Assembly: GCF_000226095.1 (NCBI RefSeq)
Contig: NC_016473.1
Location: 4,030,001-4,094,000, forward strand
Length of the DNA: 64,000 nucleotides
Direction: 5' to 3'
Source: Thermothelomyces thermophilus ATCC 42464
Taxonomy: Eukaryota; Ascomycota; Sordariomycetes; Sordariales; Chaetomiaceae
Both the position numbers and the translations under genes were made by a program. Numbering within the stretch: position 1 is the first letter of the stretch; each line of letters starts with the position of its first letter. Of the stretch, positions 45,558 to 57,690 are shown piece after piece. A model generated the notes under the pieces. The model was not told where the DNA came from and made no database searches. It saw nothing but the letters and a program-made list of their open reading frames with translations.

Positions 45558-46199
45558 GGCGGACGCCGGAAGGGGGAGAGATCCCCTCAGTCCGCTCCGG
45601 AAGCAGGTGAAGGAGAGGTCGAGTCGTGTGCTTTCTGCCGGAGGCTGGTACAGAACGGCATCACATTGTAATTGTTACCGCTATGCGCCAGCTGTATGGG
45701 TGGCTCCAGTCGCGGCGGACAACGCGGGCACTGCACTTGTGGGCGGCTGATGGCGAGAGCGATGATGAAGCGACAAGCGTTACGAAGTTACTTCGTACAT
45801 GCCAGGTACTCCGTCGGCACGGCCTCTCACAAGCCGCGAGGGACCCGACAGCTGCAGACAGCTGTGGGGTGCAACTTCCAGTTGTGGACCCAGCTTGGCT
45901 TTGGCTGGAACCTCTGATGCCAGAAAACAAGGGCGGGCACAAATAGAGCTGACCAGTCAGTGCCAAGGATGAGAGACCCTGCAACAGCAGCCTCCTCGCC
46001 CCCCCACCCCCCGGCCCTGTTCTGGGTCTGGGACTAATGCCCCGCATCCCCTTGAAATCTCCAGGCTGCGCCTTCAAACATCACAACCCAGCTCAGCGAC
46101 ACCGCTACCCAAGCCATCACCACAAGTTTTCTGCCAAGATCTGCAGCAGGCCCGCGATCGAATCCTCTCTCTTACTCAACCCTACGCGTAACAATCATC
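45558..46199. promoter_or_regulatory. Divergent promoter of TLG2 and calmodulin
   Basis: A 642-bp gap between opposite start codons. A C-run lies near 46000-46013. The 46075-46199 part is C/A-rich, like a fungal 5' leader of a highly expressed gene. No gene seen. Confidence 0.6.
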
Positions 46200-47121
<922 letters not shown>

Positions 47122-48253
47122 ATGGCGCATCCGGGCCATCACACAAACGGTCAACCTCATGCAGATCAACAACTCTCCCTTCCAGTTTGCGTTTTTTTGT
47201 TTCGTTCTGGATCCAACCTAGGTAGCTCTAAGCAGCGTTCTGCGGAGGGTTTGATGTTAAAAGCGCACTGCTTTCTCGCTCTCATCGAGCTGGCCACCCA
47301 GCGCGTACGTACGTAATTGACTAGCAGTCGCTGGAAGCCGTGCTTCTCGACAGCGAGTTGACAAAGTATTCGCCCGTTGCATTCAATGTGTTGCCAACTG
47401 TAACATGAACCTGTGCCCGAGCACGCCAGTTCCAGCGGCAAAGGTTGTCCTGCCAGATCCCCCCGCCCAACCATTCAAAATTGTAGCGTCAACCCCTGGC
47501 GTATGCAGGTGGATTGTGGCAGTGCTGAAACTAGTGGTAGTGTGTGTGCACCTGCACAACACACAAGTGCTGACCTCTCTCCTTCCGCCTCTATGATTTT
47601 GATTTTCATGCAGCCCTATAGGGATGGCGCTGCTGCTTGGCTGCAGGGGTTTTTTTTGGCCAACTTGCGTAGGGCTGAGCTGTATCGCAGCGAGAAATAA
47701 GGAGACCTGGTCAAAATAAACAGCACCGCAACCAAATCCATGGTGTTCAGAATACCAATCAGGCCATTTCAGATATCTCGGGCTTTTGCCTAAATAACTT
47801 GATACGCCGCAGAAGAGGATGGAGGGAACAGTTGATAAAGACGTAGGGCCATTGGGAGTATCCAAGGCGATAGCGGCGACGTCAAATAAAACAGTGAACC
47901 TTCAAGAGTCGGATATCCAGGTTGCATCTCGCAATTGACCACCAGCAGTCGAGAAGTCGATGGGCTTTGTGACCTGGAAACCGAGCACGGGGCGCGGGTA
48001 GCTTCGTAAAAGTGAAGGGTTAGGGTTAATATTTATGCCTCAGGCCTCAATGCTGCCGAAGCTTGGGCGGTCTCAGCGGTCCGTTCAGGAGCGACCACGG
48101 TGCCACCTCGCAGCCATAGTCTCAGGGTCCATGATGCGGGCAGAGGTCGACGGTTGATTTAACTCGCCCACAGCTCCTCTCCCGACAACCGGCCTCGAGT
48201 CTCAGGTCATAACCTGTCCTTTCGCCCCGCAGAGGGCCTTGACGCATTCCATC
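47122..48253. other. Spacer between calmodulin and AP-1 gamma
   Basis: 1.1 kb without a gene. It holds the calmodulin 3' UTR and the AP-1 gamma promoter, including a double telobox at 48016-48029. Frames at 47383-47865 (minus) and 47413-47700 (plus) have no domains. Confidence 0.6.
48016..48029. promoter_or_regulatory. Double telobox upstream of AP-1 gamma
   Basis: AGGGTTAGGGTTAA is two telomere-type repeats, 225 bp upstream of the AP-1 gamma start. It is the reverse-strand form of the element near KIN17. A role as a TRF/Tbf1-like site is inferred. Confidence 0.5.
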
Positions 48254-51072
48254 ATGACCTCCCGTGAGTTCTTTCGCTTCTCGATTATCGATCGACCCAT
48301 CGGGACAGAAGGAATCGCGGCGACGGCAATAGCTGACCACCCCGCTACCCCACAGTCAAGCAGTTCATTCGCAATGTGCGTGCCGCAAAGACGATTGCCG
48401 ACGAGAGGGCTGTTATTCAAAAGGAGAGCGCGGCCATTCGGGCGAGCTTCAGGGAAGAGAGCGCAGACCATGGCGTGAGGTACTCGCGAAGCGACAGAGG
48501 AAGCCCCGTGAAGGCATGCAGGTGCTGACCGCCTCCTTTTTTTGCAGGCGCAACAATGTGGCCAAGCTCCTCTACCTTTTTACCCTCGGCGAGCGAACAC
48601 ACTTTGGCCAGATCGAGTGCTTGAAGCTCTTGGCCTCGCCTCGCTTCGCCGACAAGCGGCTAGGACATCTGGCGACAAGCTTGCTGCTCGATGAGAACCA
48701 AGAGGTCCTGACTTTGGTCACCAACTCTCTGAAAAAGTGCGACACTGTCTGAAGGGCAGCTGGGGCGTATGTGTCTCGGGAATTGCTTACTGACTCGGGC
48801 TCGTTAGTGACCTGTCTCATTCGAACCAATACGTCGTCGGCCTCGCGCTCTGTACCCTAGGTAACATCGCCTCGGTCGAAATGTCGAGAGACCTGTTCAG
48901 CGAGATCGAGAGCCTCATATCCACGGCGAATCCCTACATTCGACGGAAAGCCGCTCTCTGTGCCATGCGGATATGCAGAAAGGTCCCGGACTTACAGGAG
49001 CACTTCATCGAGAAGGCGGCGGCGCTGCTCTCGGACCGCAATCACGGCGTGCTGCTTTGCGGTATTACCCTGGTCACCAGCCTTTGCGAAGCCGACGAGG
49101 ACGAGGGCGGGGAGTTGGGCGTCGTCGACAAGTTCAAGCAATTCGTACCTGTGCTCGTGAGGACGCTGAAGGGCTTGGCCTCCTCGGGCTACGCGCCGGA
49201 GCATGATGTCACCGGGATTACCGACCCCTTCTTGCAGGTCAAGATTCTGCGTCTTCTCAGGGTGCTGGCCCGCGGGGATGCCCAGGTTACGGAGCAGATC
49301 AACGACATCCTGGCGCAAGTTGCGACCAACACGGATTCGTCCAAGAACGTCGGAAACTCGATCCTCTACGAAGCTGTGCGGACCATTCTAGACATCGAGG
49401 CAGACGCGGGGCTTCGGGTTCTTGGTGTCAACATCCTCGGCAAGTTCCTGACCAACAAAGACAACAACATCCGCTACGTCGCCCTGAACACGCTTGTCAA
49501 GGTGGTGGCTATTGACACCAATGCCGTGCAACGGCACCGCAACACAATACTGGAGTGCCTGAGGGACCCGGATATCAGCATCAGGAGGAGGGCTCTGGAT
49601 CTCAGCTTCACGCTGATCAACGAGAGCAACGTCAGGGTGCTGATTCGCGAGCTGTTGGCGTTCCTGGAGGTGGCTGATAACGAGTTCAAGCCGACCATGA
49701 CCAGCCAGATCGGTATTGCCGCTGACCGCTATGCGCCCAACAAGCGGTGGCACTTTGACACGATGCTCCGCGTGGTGACTCTAGCGGGCAACTACGTCAA
49801 GGAACCTATCCTCTCATCTTTCGTCCGCCTCATTGCCACCACCCCCGAACTACAGACATATGCGGTGCAGAAGTTGTATGCCAACCTCAAGAAGGACATC
49901 ACCCAAGAGAGCTTGACACAAGCCGGTGCCTGGTGCATAGGCGAGTACGGTGAAGCTCTGCTGCGGGGTGGCCGGTATGAGGAAGAAGAGCTAGTGCAGG
50001 AGGTCAAAGAGCACGAGATTGTCGACCTGTTTTCGACAATTCTCAACAGCAGCTATGCCTCGCAAGTCACTACCGAGTACATTATCACGGCGCTAGTCAA
50101 GCTTACGACGCGACTATCGGATGCGGCCCAGATCGAGAGGATACGGCGCATCCTGCAGAATCACCAGACCAGTCTGGATGTCGAGGTTCAGCAACGCGCC
50201 GTGGAGTTTGGCAACCTCTTTTCATACGACCAGATTCGCCGAGGCGTGTTGGAGAAGATGCCTCCGCCGCAGATCAAGGAGGAGTCCCGCGTGCTGGGCG
50301 AGGCGGCTAAGAAGACAAACAAGGCGGCGAACCGGAAGTCCAGGGTGATCAAACCAAAGGAGGAGGATCTCCTCTTCGACCTAATGGGCGAGAGCAGCGG
50401 CCCCGCGCCGCCGCCGGTCAACGGCACCGGCAATGCCGACTTGCTCGCAGACATCCTCGGTGGAACCAGCTCACCGCCTCCCGCTACCACATCGCCTCCC
50501 CCAGGTCAGTCAAACGTGGCGTCCATCATGGATCTCTTTTCGCAAGGCCCCGCCTCCACGCCTTCCCCAGCGCAGAGTGCCGCCGCGCATGCCCCTCCCA
50601 GCGCCGACCTCTTCTCGGCAACTGCATCGCCGCCTCCCCAACCCGGCCCTGCTGCTGCGGTCGCCGCAGCCCCCGGATATCCCTGCTATGACAGTAACGG
50701 CTTGGTCGTGACCATCCAGACACAAAGAAACGCCGAGGGCATGATTCAGGCCACTGCCCGGTTCCGAAACTCGTCTGCCGCGGGGCAGCTGTCGAACGTT
50801 GGACTTCAGGCGGCCGTACCAAAGTCGCAGAAGCTGCAGCTGCTGAGCATCTCATCCTCAGAGCTTGCGGTCGGAGCCGAGGCGACGCAGTTGATGAGGG
50901 TTGCGGGATGCAAAGGAGTAAGTGTTGACAATGAAATCTGATTGGTGTGGGTATCGATGTGCTGACTCGATTGTGCTACGCGCAGCCTCTGCGTCTTCGT
51001 TTGAGGATAGGGTATTCCCACCCTACGGCAGGACAGGTCATGGACGTTGTCAACTGGACGGAGCCGTCGTAA
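48254..51072 (+). CDS. APL4: AP-1 complex gamma-adaptin
   Basis: Five exons (48254-48263, 48356-48479, 48548-48736, 48808-50917, 50986-51072) encode 839 residues. The trunk opens [20 protein letters not shown] and has the adaptin N-terminal repeats, with [40 protein letters not shown] and [21 protein letters not shown] Pro/Ala/Ser hinge spans ~590-700 and includes the clathrin-box-like LLFDLMGE and DLFSQGP. The ear follows ([15 protein letters not shown]) and the last exon supplies [22 protein letters not shown]-1 recruits clathrin and cargo at the trans-Golgi network and endosomes. Skipping the last intron would lose the conserved ear end. The first exon is ten bases. Confidence 0.96.
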
Positions 51073-51808
51073 TGCCCTTGAGCGTGCTACGTGGGGGACG
51101 ATCGGATAAGCTGGATGGTATGTTTTTGGAGCATCGTGGGTCAAAACGCCGGCTTGTCTAGGTATACCGCTTTAAAAAGTTTCATGATGCGGCGCCTCTG
51201 GTGAGCGCTGGGCTGAGCGGGGAGCCTTCAAACGTTGGTATGAATCCGTTTCAAGCTGAATGAGCCGCAGCTTGTCACGGTCTATGCTGTTCTGTTCCAT
51301 GGCAATAAATAATGGACGACACGAGTAGAGTGCTTCTCTGTTCCTGTCTAAGATAACATTAGTGGTGATTTTGTACCTGTGCTTGACACCTGACAGTTAG
51401 TTTTAACGTACATTTCAGGATATGTGCGCAGTGCATACAACGTACGGTACGTATAACTATACGTCCGTACTATGTATGTAGATGAGTAGTAGAAGACGTG
51501 CAAGCAGAAGTGGGGCAGTTGCTCACTGACGTTTGTTCCCCAAAATTCATACCTAGCACTTTTGTTACTGCAGAACTTCGCTTCCCTACTGCGTAGCTCC
51601 CGCGGCAAGCTCCGGGAATTTCCAATTCAGAGATTGACAGCAGAGTTCTTGGTGAGGGTCGAGATCACCACACAACAACACTCGAAGCCTCCAGATTCAA
51701 TTTTTTTTCCTTTTTTTTATCTGCAGCCGTTGACATTTAGCCAATTTTCTAGCTGGCTCCTTTCGCCATTGCCAGGTCTAGCGACACAGGTCCATCACAC
51801 ATTTCACA
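51073..51808. other. Spacer with AP-1 gamma 3' end and RRP36 promoter
   Basis: 736 bp. A TAC/GTA-rich patch lies at about 51430-51480 and T-runs near 51700. No gene. Confidence 0.6.
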
Positions 51809-52893
51809 ATGTCTGCAGTCAAACGGAAGATGCCGCCCGCCAGTCTGCTCCAGCGGAGAGTGAGGCCAAGATATGAGCCAGAGCCCGATTCTGATCTCGA
51901 AGACAATGCTATCGAAGATTCCAGTGAGGACGGCGCAGGTTCCTCCGGATCGGATGGGGACCACGACGAGGACCCCAGTGACGACGGTTCCAGGAGTGGC
52001 AGCGATGAGGTGAGCCTGGGCGCGCTCGTTCTCTGGTATCGGTGCGCCTAACTGATTTTGTCTAGGGGAGTTCAAGTTCCGAGTCTGGATCTGAAGGCAG
52101 TGAAGAGGACGAGGAAGGGGAGGAAGGGGAGGAAGAGGAAGAGGAAGAGGACCCGCAGATTGACGCGTCGCAGCTGTCGTTTGGTGCCCTCGCCAAGGCG
52201 CAGGCTGCCTTGGATTCTGCGTCGAAACGGCAGCGCGAGGCAGGGGCGGAAAAGGACAAGGAAGACGAGGGATACGGGCATCCGTCTAAGTCGGGCTCTA
52301 TCAAGAAGAAGCCGGAGAAGCGATCCAGCAAGCACGCGCCCGTCGAGATGTCGAGCAAAAAGCCCGTCTCCCGCAAGCGCGACTTCCTCACGGTCACGGC
52401 AGAGATCAAGAAGCCGCAGCCGCGCGACCCGCGGTTCATGCCCCTCGGCCCCGGGGCCGGCCCGGGCCGCCGCAACAGCAGCACGATCGACGAGATCAAG
52501 GCGCGCAAGGCGTACGCGTTCCTGGACGAGTACCGCGAGTTGGAGATGCAGCAGCTGCGGGAGGCCATCAAGAAGACCAAGGACGCGGCGCAGAGGGAGA
52601 AGCTGGAGCGGGCGCTCATGTCGATGGAGAGCCGCAAGAAGGCGCAGGAGCGCAAGGACCTCGAGAGGGCCGTCCTCCAGGAGCATCGCAAGCGGGAGAA
52701 GGAGCTGGTCAAGCAGGGCAAGAAGCCCTTCTACCTGAAGCGGTCGGAGCAGAAGAAGCGCGCGCTGGTGCAGCAGTTCCGGGGCATGAAGAAGAAACAG
52801 GTGGACAAGGTGATTGAGCGGCGGCGGAAGAAGCTTGCCAGCAAGGAGAAGAAGCTTCTGCCGACGACGAGGAGAACTGCCGAAGACAGGTAA
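51809..52893 (+). CDS. RRP36: rRNA biogenesis protein RRP36
   Basis: Two exons (51809-52009, 52066-52893) encode 342 residues. The N-terminal third is acidic and disordered (DEDPSDDGSRSGSDE, then EEDEEGEEGEEEEEEE). The conserved core begins PVSRKRDFLTVTAEIKKPQP, continues RDPRFMPLGPGAGPGRRNSS and TIDEIKARKAYAFLDEYREL, and is followed by a long basic helix (QREKLERALMSMESRKKAQE). The C-terminus contains GKKPFYLKRSEQKKRALVQQ and VDKVIERRRKKLASKEKKLL. RRP36 acts in the nucleolus in early cleavages of pre-18S rRNA within the SSU processome. The intron removes 56 bp and keeps frame. It is convergent with COQ8. Confidence 0.93.
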
Positions 52894-53060
52894 TGCAGCC
52901 AAAGCAGGTGTGTGCTTGCTGCTGCTGCAGCGTCAAAAATCTTCCAACGCAACATATAAGTGGTCCCCGTGAATCCCTCTTAACTGCGTAATAATGGTAC
53001 ATAACCATGTTTCCGTCTATTTTGACAGTTACAACTTGAAACAGCAGGGTGGTGGGTTCG

Positions 53061-53079
53061 ATATATATATATATATATA
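53061..53079. repeat. (AT)n tract between convergent genes
   Basis: About nine AT units lie in the short 3' spacer between RRP36 and COQ8. A simple repeat; it may fall in either 3' UTR. Confidence 0.85.
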
Positions 53080-53178
53080 CATACATATATGTACACGGTA
53101 TTATTCACATTGCAATTACAAATAACAAAAAACAGATAGGGCGGTTCCCTTCCCTCCCCTCCTCCTTAATTAACCCCG

Positions 53179-55593
53179 TCATGTCTGGATATACCCGGTC
53201 TTGGCCAGGGCCTCCTCGAACAGCTCCCTACACCTGACCCGGCTGCCCAGACGGGCGCACAAGAGGAACGCGCCGCTCAGCTTCCGGTGCAGGCTATAGG
53301 TCTCCTCGGGGGGCGGGGCCAGGCGCTCGCGGATCATGACGGGGATCTGGGCCTTGACGCGCTCGGTGATGGTCTGGTCGCGGAAGTCGTAGACGTCCGG
53401 GGCGTCGCGCAGGAAGGGCTCGGCCAGGGTCAGCACGCTGGTGACGTGGGCGTCGAGCATGGACCTGCTCTCGTGGCCCGTCAGGTAGCCGAGCTGCTCG
53501 CTCAGGTGCTTGACGGCGGCGCGGTCGGCGCGCGACGCGGCCTCGAGCAGGCGGACGTAGAGGGTGACGAAGCGGTCCGGGTACTCGCGCGAGGCGCCGA
53601 AGTCGAGCAGCTCCAGCTTGCCGGTGCCCGCGTTGTACAGGAAGTTGGTCCAGTTGGGGTCCGTCTGCATGAAGCGGAACTCGGTGATCTCGCGCAGGCA
53701 GAGGCGCAGGATCTGCGTGCCGATCCAGTCGCGCTGCGCCTGCGTGAAGGAGGCGATCCGCGTCACGGCCGTGCCCTCCATGAACTCCATCGTCAGCACG
53801 TGCGGGCCGCTGGCCTCGCGGTAGACGCGCGGGACCGAGAAGACGGATTCCTCTTTCGGAGGCGAGGAAGAAGAAGACGACGAAGAAGAGGGGCGGGTGA
53901 GGAGGAGGTCACGGTAGCGTTCGGCGCACTCGGCCTCGCGGGTGTAGTCGCACTCCCAGGCCAGCTCCGTCCGGGCGTTTTCGATGGTCTTGTCGAGGTA
54001 CAGGCCCTTGGGCAGGAGCTTGGTGGCGGCGAGAAGGATGGCGAGGTTGTCGAGGTCCGAGTTGATCGAGTCGGCCACGCCGGGGAACTGGATCTTGACG
54101 GCGACCCGGGCCCCGCTGGACTTGAGGGTCGCGCGGTGGACCTGGCCGATGGAGGCCGCGGCGATCGGCTTGTCCTCGAACTCGCAAAAGAGGTCGCGCC
54201 AGTTCTCGCCCAGGTTGGCCGCCAGGACGCGGTCCCGCTGCCAGCCGGGCATGTAGTCGGCGCGGTCTTGGACCCGCTGCAGGACCTCCTGGATAGGCGC
54301 CGGGAGCATCTTGGCGTCCTGGAAGCTCATCATCTGCCCGAGCTTGAGAGCGGCGCCGCGCATCCGCGAGAGCTTGGCTACCAGCCGCTCCATGTTGGCC
54401 GCGTTGAGCATCACCGGGCCCGAGCCACCGCCGCCAATGGCCCGGCTGAGGCCCTCTCCTATCGCGCCCGCAAACATGCCTGCCGCGAGGCCGCCGTAGT
54501 TCCAGAGCCGGCCGATCCGGGTGGAGGGAACGGCCGACTCGCGGAGCTGGTAGGCGGCAGCAGCGCCCGAGGAGAGAGGGTTTGGCTTGGCCAGGTCCGA
54601 GATGATGCTCGCGTCTTCTCGGGAAGGTGGTTTCTTTTCGGCGGCTTCAGGGGCCCAGCTTGCCGGAGCTTCCTCTGCCGATCTTGCTCCATGCTCCGTC
54701 GTCTCGGCTTGACTTTTTGCAGGGTCAACTTGGACCGGTTTGTCTGCGGCTTGTTCTGGCGCCGGGGGAGACGCCCGTTCCCGTTCCCGATGTGATGTTG
54801 GCGGCGCGGTCACTTCCTGCTCTCTTCTTCCCTCGTGATCCTCGGTCCCTCCAGTGTTCTCCGCGAGAGATCCGCTAGTTGCATCGACAGACGCGGCCGG
54901 CTTTCGAACTTCATCCCCCCCCTTTTCCTCCATCTCCTTCAAAACTTCCAGGATCTGCGATCCTTCTTTAGTCCGGAAATGGCTAAGATCGATCCCGGGT
55001 ATGCCCACCGCGGGCTTCCTCAACAGTTGTGGAGGCCGCTTCGGAGGCACAAAGCCCTGCTTTAAAAGCGCGATGCCACCGTCCGCCCACGGGGCAGGCT
55101 TAAACTCGGAGCTCCCTCCGCTTGCCCGCGGCGCTTCATCTCTCCGGCCCTCCGCCGCTTGCCCAATTGCACCCTCTCGGCCGCGAGTCTCGACCTTACC
55201 CTCTGACCCCGTAGCCGACACAGAACTCGTCTCGGCATCCGGCCTTGCAACGGGCGTCTCGTCAACCCGCAGCCCCGGCTCCCCCGCGGCCCGCTCTTCT
55301 TCCGCCCCTTGACCGCTCCCTGCCCCGGCTTCGGCTCCGGCTTCGGCTTCCTGTCGTGGCTGCTGCTGCTGTTGCTGCTCCGCCGTTGCCGCTGCCGCTG
55401 GTTCTGGACTCTGTGCCTGCTGCTGACCCTCCCGACCCTGCCTCTGCCTCCTCCCCAGGACGGCCCCGACAACGTCGGACCCGCGGCTGTACCTCTCCAC
55501 CTGCCTGGCTCTCAGCGCCACGTGCTTGCTCGCCACCGCACGCGACGCGCTCGCGACGGCGGCGAGGTCGACGAGCAGGTGCGCGAGGCCCAT
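53179..55593 (-). CDS. COQ8: Coenzyme Q biosynthesis atypical kinase COQ8 (ABC1/ADCK)
   Basis: A single-exon gene of 804 residues. The N-terminal ~360 residues are mostly low-complexity (Q, E, A, P), longer than in yeast Coq8 (501 residues). The UbiB kinase-like domain has the KxGQ motif in ALKLGQMMSFQD (~414) and the Ala-rich nucleotide loop AAASIGQVHRA (~477). It also has the ATP-contact lysine in VAVKIQFPGV, the catalytic-loop-like QTDPNWTNFLYN and the metal site LLDFGASREY (~662). COQ8 sits on the matrix face of the inner membrane and supports the CoQ synthome through ATPase activity. The N-terminus MGLAHLLVDLAAVASASRAV could target mitochondria. Its minus strand is very GC-rich, which creates a long false frame on the other strand. 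Confidence 0.95.
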   Translation of the reverse strand: MGLAHLLVDLAAVASASRAVASKHVALRARQVERYSRGSDVVGAVLGRRQRQGREGQQQAQSPEPAAAATAEQQQQQQPRQEAEAGAEAGAGSGQGAEEERAAGEPGLRVDETPVARPDAETSSVSATGSEGKVETRGREGAIGQAAEGRRDEAPRASGGSSEFKPAPWADGGIALLKQGFVPPKRPPQLLRKPAVGIPGIDLSHFRTKEGSQILEVLKEMEEKGGDEVRKPAASVDATSGSLAENTGGTEDHEGRREQEVTAPPTSHRERERASPPAPEQAADKPVQVDPAKSQAETTEHGARSAEEAPASWAPEAAEKKPPSREDASIISDLAKPNPLSSGAAAAYQLRESAVPSTRIGRLWNYGGLAAGMFAGAIGEGLSRAIGGGGSGPVMLNAANMERLVAKLSRMRGAALKLGQMMSFQDAKMLPAPIQEVLQRVQDRADYMPGWQRDRVLAANLGENWRDLFCEFEDKPIAAASIGQVHRATLKSSGARVAVKIQFPGVADSINSDLDNLAILLAATKLLPKGLYLDKTIENARTELAWECDYTREAECAERYRDLLLTRPSSSSSSSSSPPKEESVFSVPRVYREASGPHVLTMEFMEGTAVTRIASFTQAQRDWIGTQILRLCLREITEFRFMQTDPNWTNFLYNAGTGKLELLDFGASREYPDRFVTLYVRLLEAASRADRAAVKHLSEQLGYLTGHESRSMLDAHVTSVLTLAEPFLRDAPDVYDFRDQTITERVKAQIPVMIRERLAPPPEETYSLHRKLSGAFLLCARLGSRVRCRELFEEALAKTGYIQT

Positions 55594-56232
55594 GCCGAGT
55601 ACCTTTTATTTTTTTCTCTCTCTCTCTTTTTTTCCTTTTCCTACCCCTGACGTGACACAAATGGTCGGGATGCTAGAGTTCCTATTTGTTATGCCGTGGG
55701 GGATTCCATCCCGCGGTGAACTAGTGGAAACGATTGACGAGGTATTTGGAAAGTCAGGCGCGGTGAGTTGCAATACTGCGCAGGTACCGGGCTGAGCCGG
55801 GTGGATGCGGTCCCGTTGCTTGCCGTGGTGCGCTGGTCGCGGCCGAGGGAGCAAACCGCAAATTTTTGGGAGCAGGGGCCCCTGCTAGCACCGGGAGCGA
55901 CCCGAGCTGGCGGGACGGGATAGGGCTGATCTTGGTGGGGGGCCAGTCCGCAATGTACGAGTACAGTACTGTACACTACCAATCCCTTCACTAGCGTAGC
56001 CTGCTTTGTCATTTGTGGGGGGTTCCAAAGTCCCTCACGCCCAGGAAAACCTTGGGAGATATGTCAAAAAGGGAGACGTCAGGGTGCTGATTCGAAGCAA
56101 AAATCCAATTTTTTGCTCTCGACTACAACGTTGCTTTCCGCTGTTTACAGATTCCGGGTATCATGACAATATGTGTAAAACAAAACAGCCCGCTCTAGCT
56201 TTCCTCGCGCCTGGGTGACACCAGGAAACTCT
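55594..56232. other. Spacer with COQ8 promoter and ESS2 3' end
   Basis: 639 bp. A CT/T-rich tract (55609-55640) lies immediately upstream of the COQ8 start and a GTACAGTACTGTAC-like palindrome near 55963. No gene. Confidence 0.6.
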
Positions 56233-57690
56233 CTACTTTGCCACGCCTCTCAATCCTGAGCTCTTCGCTCGAGGCGTCGCCTTTGGCGTGAAGCTCACGG
56301 AATTTCCAAACGGGGACTCCGCATTTCTCCTTTCCGATCCGCCAATCTTGCCCCATAACCTCTGCGCCGCCGGCGTCAACCCTCCAGACGCTCTCGGACT
56401 GCTCGGAAACTTGGGTACCGGCGCGCGCTCCACGTTCCCCGTGAACCCCAGCCGTGCCGACGTCCGCTTCGACTGCGAGATCTTGTCGACCATGCGGTGA
56501 TGCAGCAGCTCCCGCTTCCTCCACTCCTGGAGCTTGAACGGATTCGGCGTCGTGTCCCCGGCGCTGAGCTCGATCAGCGGCTGCTGCTTGTCCCGCTCCC
56601 GCTCCCGCTCCGGCTCGGGCTCCTCGTCGTCCACGAACGCGTACCCGTTCACCCTCGGCGTCTCTCCGCCACCGGCCCCGGCCACGCTCGACTCTGCATC
56701 GCACGGCCGCCTGTTGCCCGCGATGGCGCTGCGGATCTCCGACAGCGAGGGCGACGCGGCCCTCGACCGGTCCTCGCCCCCGCCACCCTCGTCCGAGGCG
56801 GCGGCGGCGGCGACGGCGGGACCTCCGGGCCGCGGCGCCCGCGTGTTCTCGTACACGATCTGCTTCGGCGGGGCCCTGCTCTCGGCCTGGGCGCGCTCCG
56901 CGACCGTCTGCAGCCGGCGGCCGCGCCAGCCTTCCTCCACCCCGTCCGGCACAAACATCAGCTCGTTGTGGGGCTTGGCGCCGTTCCAGTGGTCCGGCAC
57001 CGCGGGCCGCTCGGCGGCGTCCTTGTCCGCGATGGCGAGCCGGTCGCGGGCGAAGCCGTCGTCGCGCAGCGCGCCGGCCCCGCGCCGGGCGAGCAGCTTG
57101 GCCTCGACCTCCTTCTGCTTGAGCTGCTGCTTGGACGGGAGCTTGTTCCCCGTCCAGAGCCAGGCGTACTTCTGGACCCGTTTCTGGTTCTGCTTGTCGA
57201 GCAGTCTGTAGAAGGATTCGTTGTCTTCGGAGGTGTACTTGGATTGGAACGTCGCTAGGGAGACGTTTACGTCTATCGCCGGTTTTGTGGAGGAGGTCCC
57301 CGCGGTGGCGGCGGAAGCGGCCGAGGCCGGCGTCTCGCCGACGAAGTTGAGCGGCGTGCGACCTGCTGCGGTCGTCGCCTGACGGAGCGGCGTCCCGAGC
57401 GTTCGTCGCCGTCCCGGGGCCATGACTTGGCGGAGACGCCGGCTGGCGCTTTCGATCCACTCTTCGTCTTTTGATTCGAGTGCGTCGAGGTACTCCTTCT
57501 GTATCTCGCTCTCGAGAAGGCCGGGGAAGAAGTCGCGGGCGATGATGTGGGAGAGGGCCTCGGTGTAGGTCTCTTCGTCGAGCACGCGCTTCGGCCGTTG
57601 GATGCGTTTCGCTGGTGGCGGCGGTGGCATCAGCTCCGTGTCGGTCCGTTTGCGGACAAGCGCCGTCGTCTGATTGTTCGTGGAATCCAT
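56233..57690 (-). CDS. ESS-2/DGCR14-family spliceosome-associated protein
   Basis: A single-exon gene of 485 residues starting MDSTNNQTTALVRKRTD. Family hallmarks are KRIQRPKRVLDEETYTEALS, HIIARDFFPGLLESEIQKEY and LDALESKDEEWIESASRRLR. Later come TPLNFVGETPASA, VSLATFQSKYTSEDNESFYR, KYAWLWTGNKLPSKQQLKQK and the C-terminal LQEWRKRELLHHRMVDKIS. ESS-2 (worm), DGCR14 (human) and Bis1 (fission yeast) are nuclear proteins linked to spliceosomal C complex and stress. The frame is open 40 codons further upstream but without an in-frame ATG start there, so the ATG at 57690 is chosen. It is divergent from the RING gene. Confidence 0.93.
   Translation of the reverse strand: MDSTNNQTTALVRKRTDTELMPPPPPAKRIQRPKRVLDEETYTEALSHIIARDFFPGLLESEIQKEYLDALESKDEEWIESASRRLRQVMAPGRRRTLGTPLRQATTAAGRTPLNFVGETPASAASAATAGTSSTKPAIDVNVSLATFQSKYTSEDNESFYRLLDKQNQKRVQKYAWLWTGNKLPSKQQLKQKEVEAKLLARRGAGALRDDGFARDRLAIADKDAAERPAVPDHWNGAKPHNELMFVPDGVEEGWRGRRLQTVAERAQAESRAPPKQIVYENTRAPRPGGPAVAAAAASDEGGGGEDRSRAASPSLSEIRSAIAGNRRPCDAESSVAGAGGGETPRVNGYAFVDDEEPEPERERERDKQQPLIELSAGDTTPNPFKLQEWRKRELLHHRMVDKISQSKRTSARLGFTGNVERAPVPKFPSSPRASGGLTPAAQRLWGKIGGSERRNAESPFGNSVSFTPKATPRAKSSGLRGVAK

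Noticed and set aside
53287-54795. 502-codon open frame on the plus strand
   Set aside because: Antisense shadow of COQ8 with the same biased composition; COQ8 motifs on the other strand are decisive.
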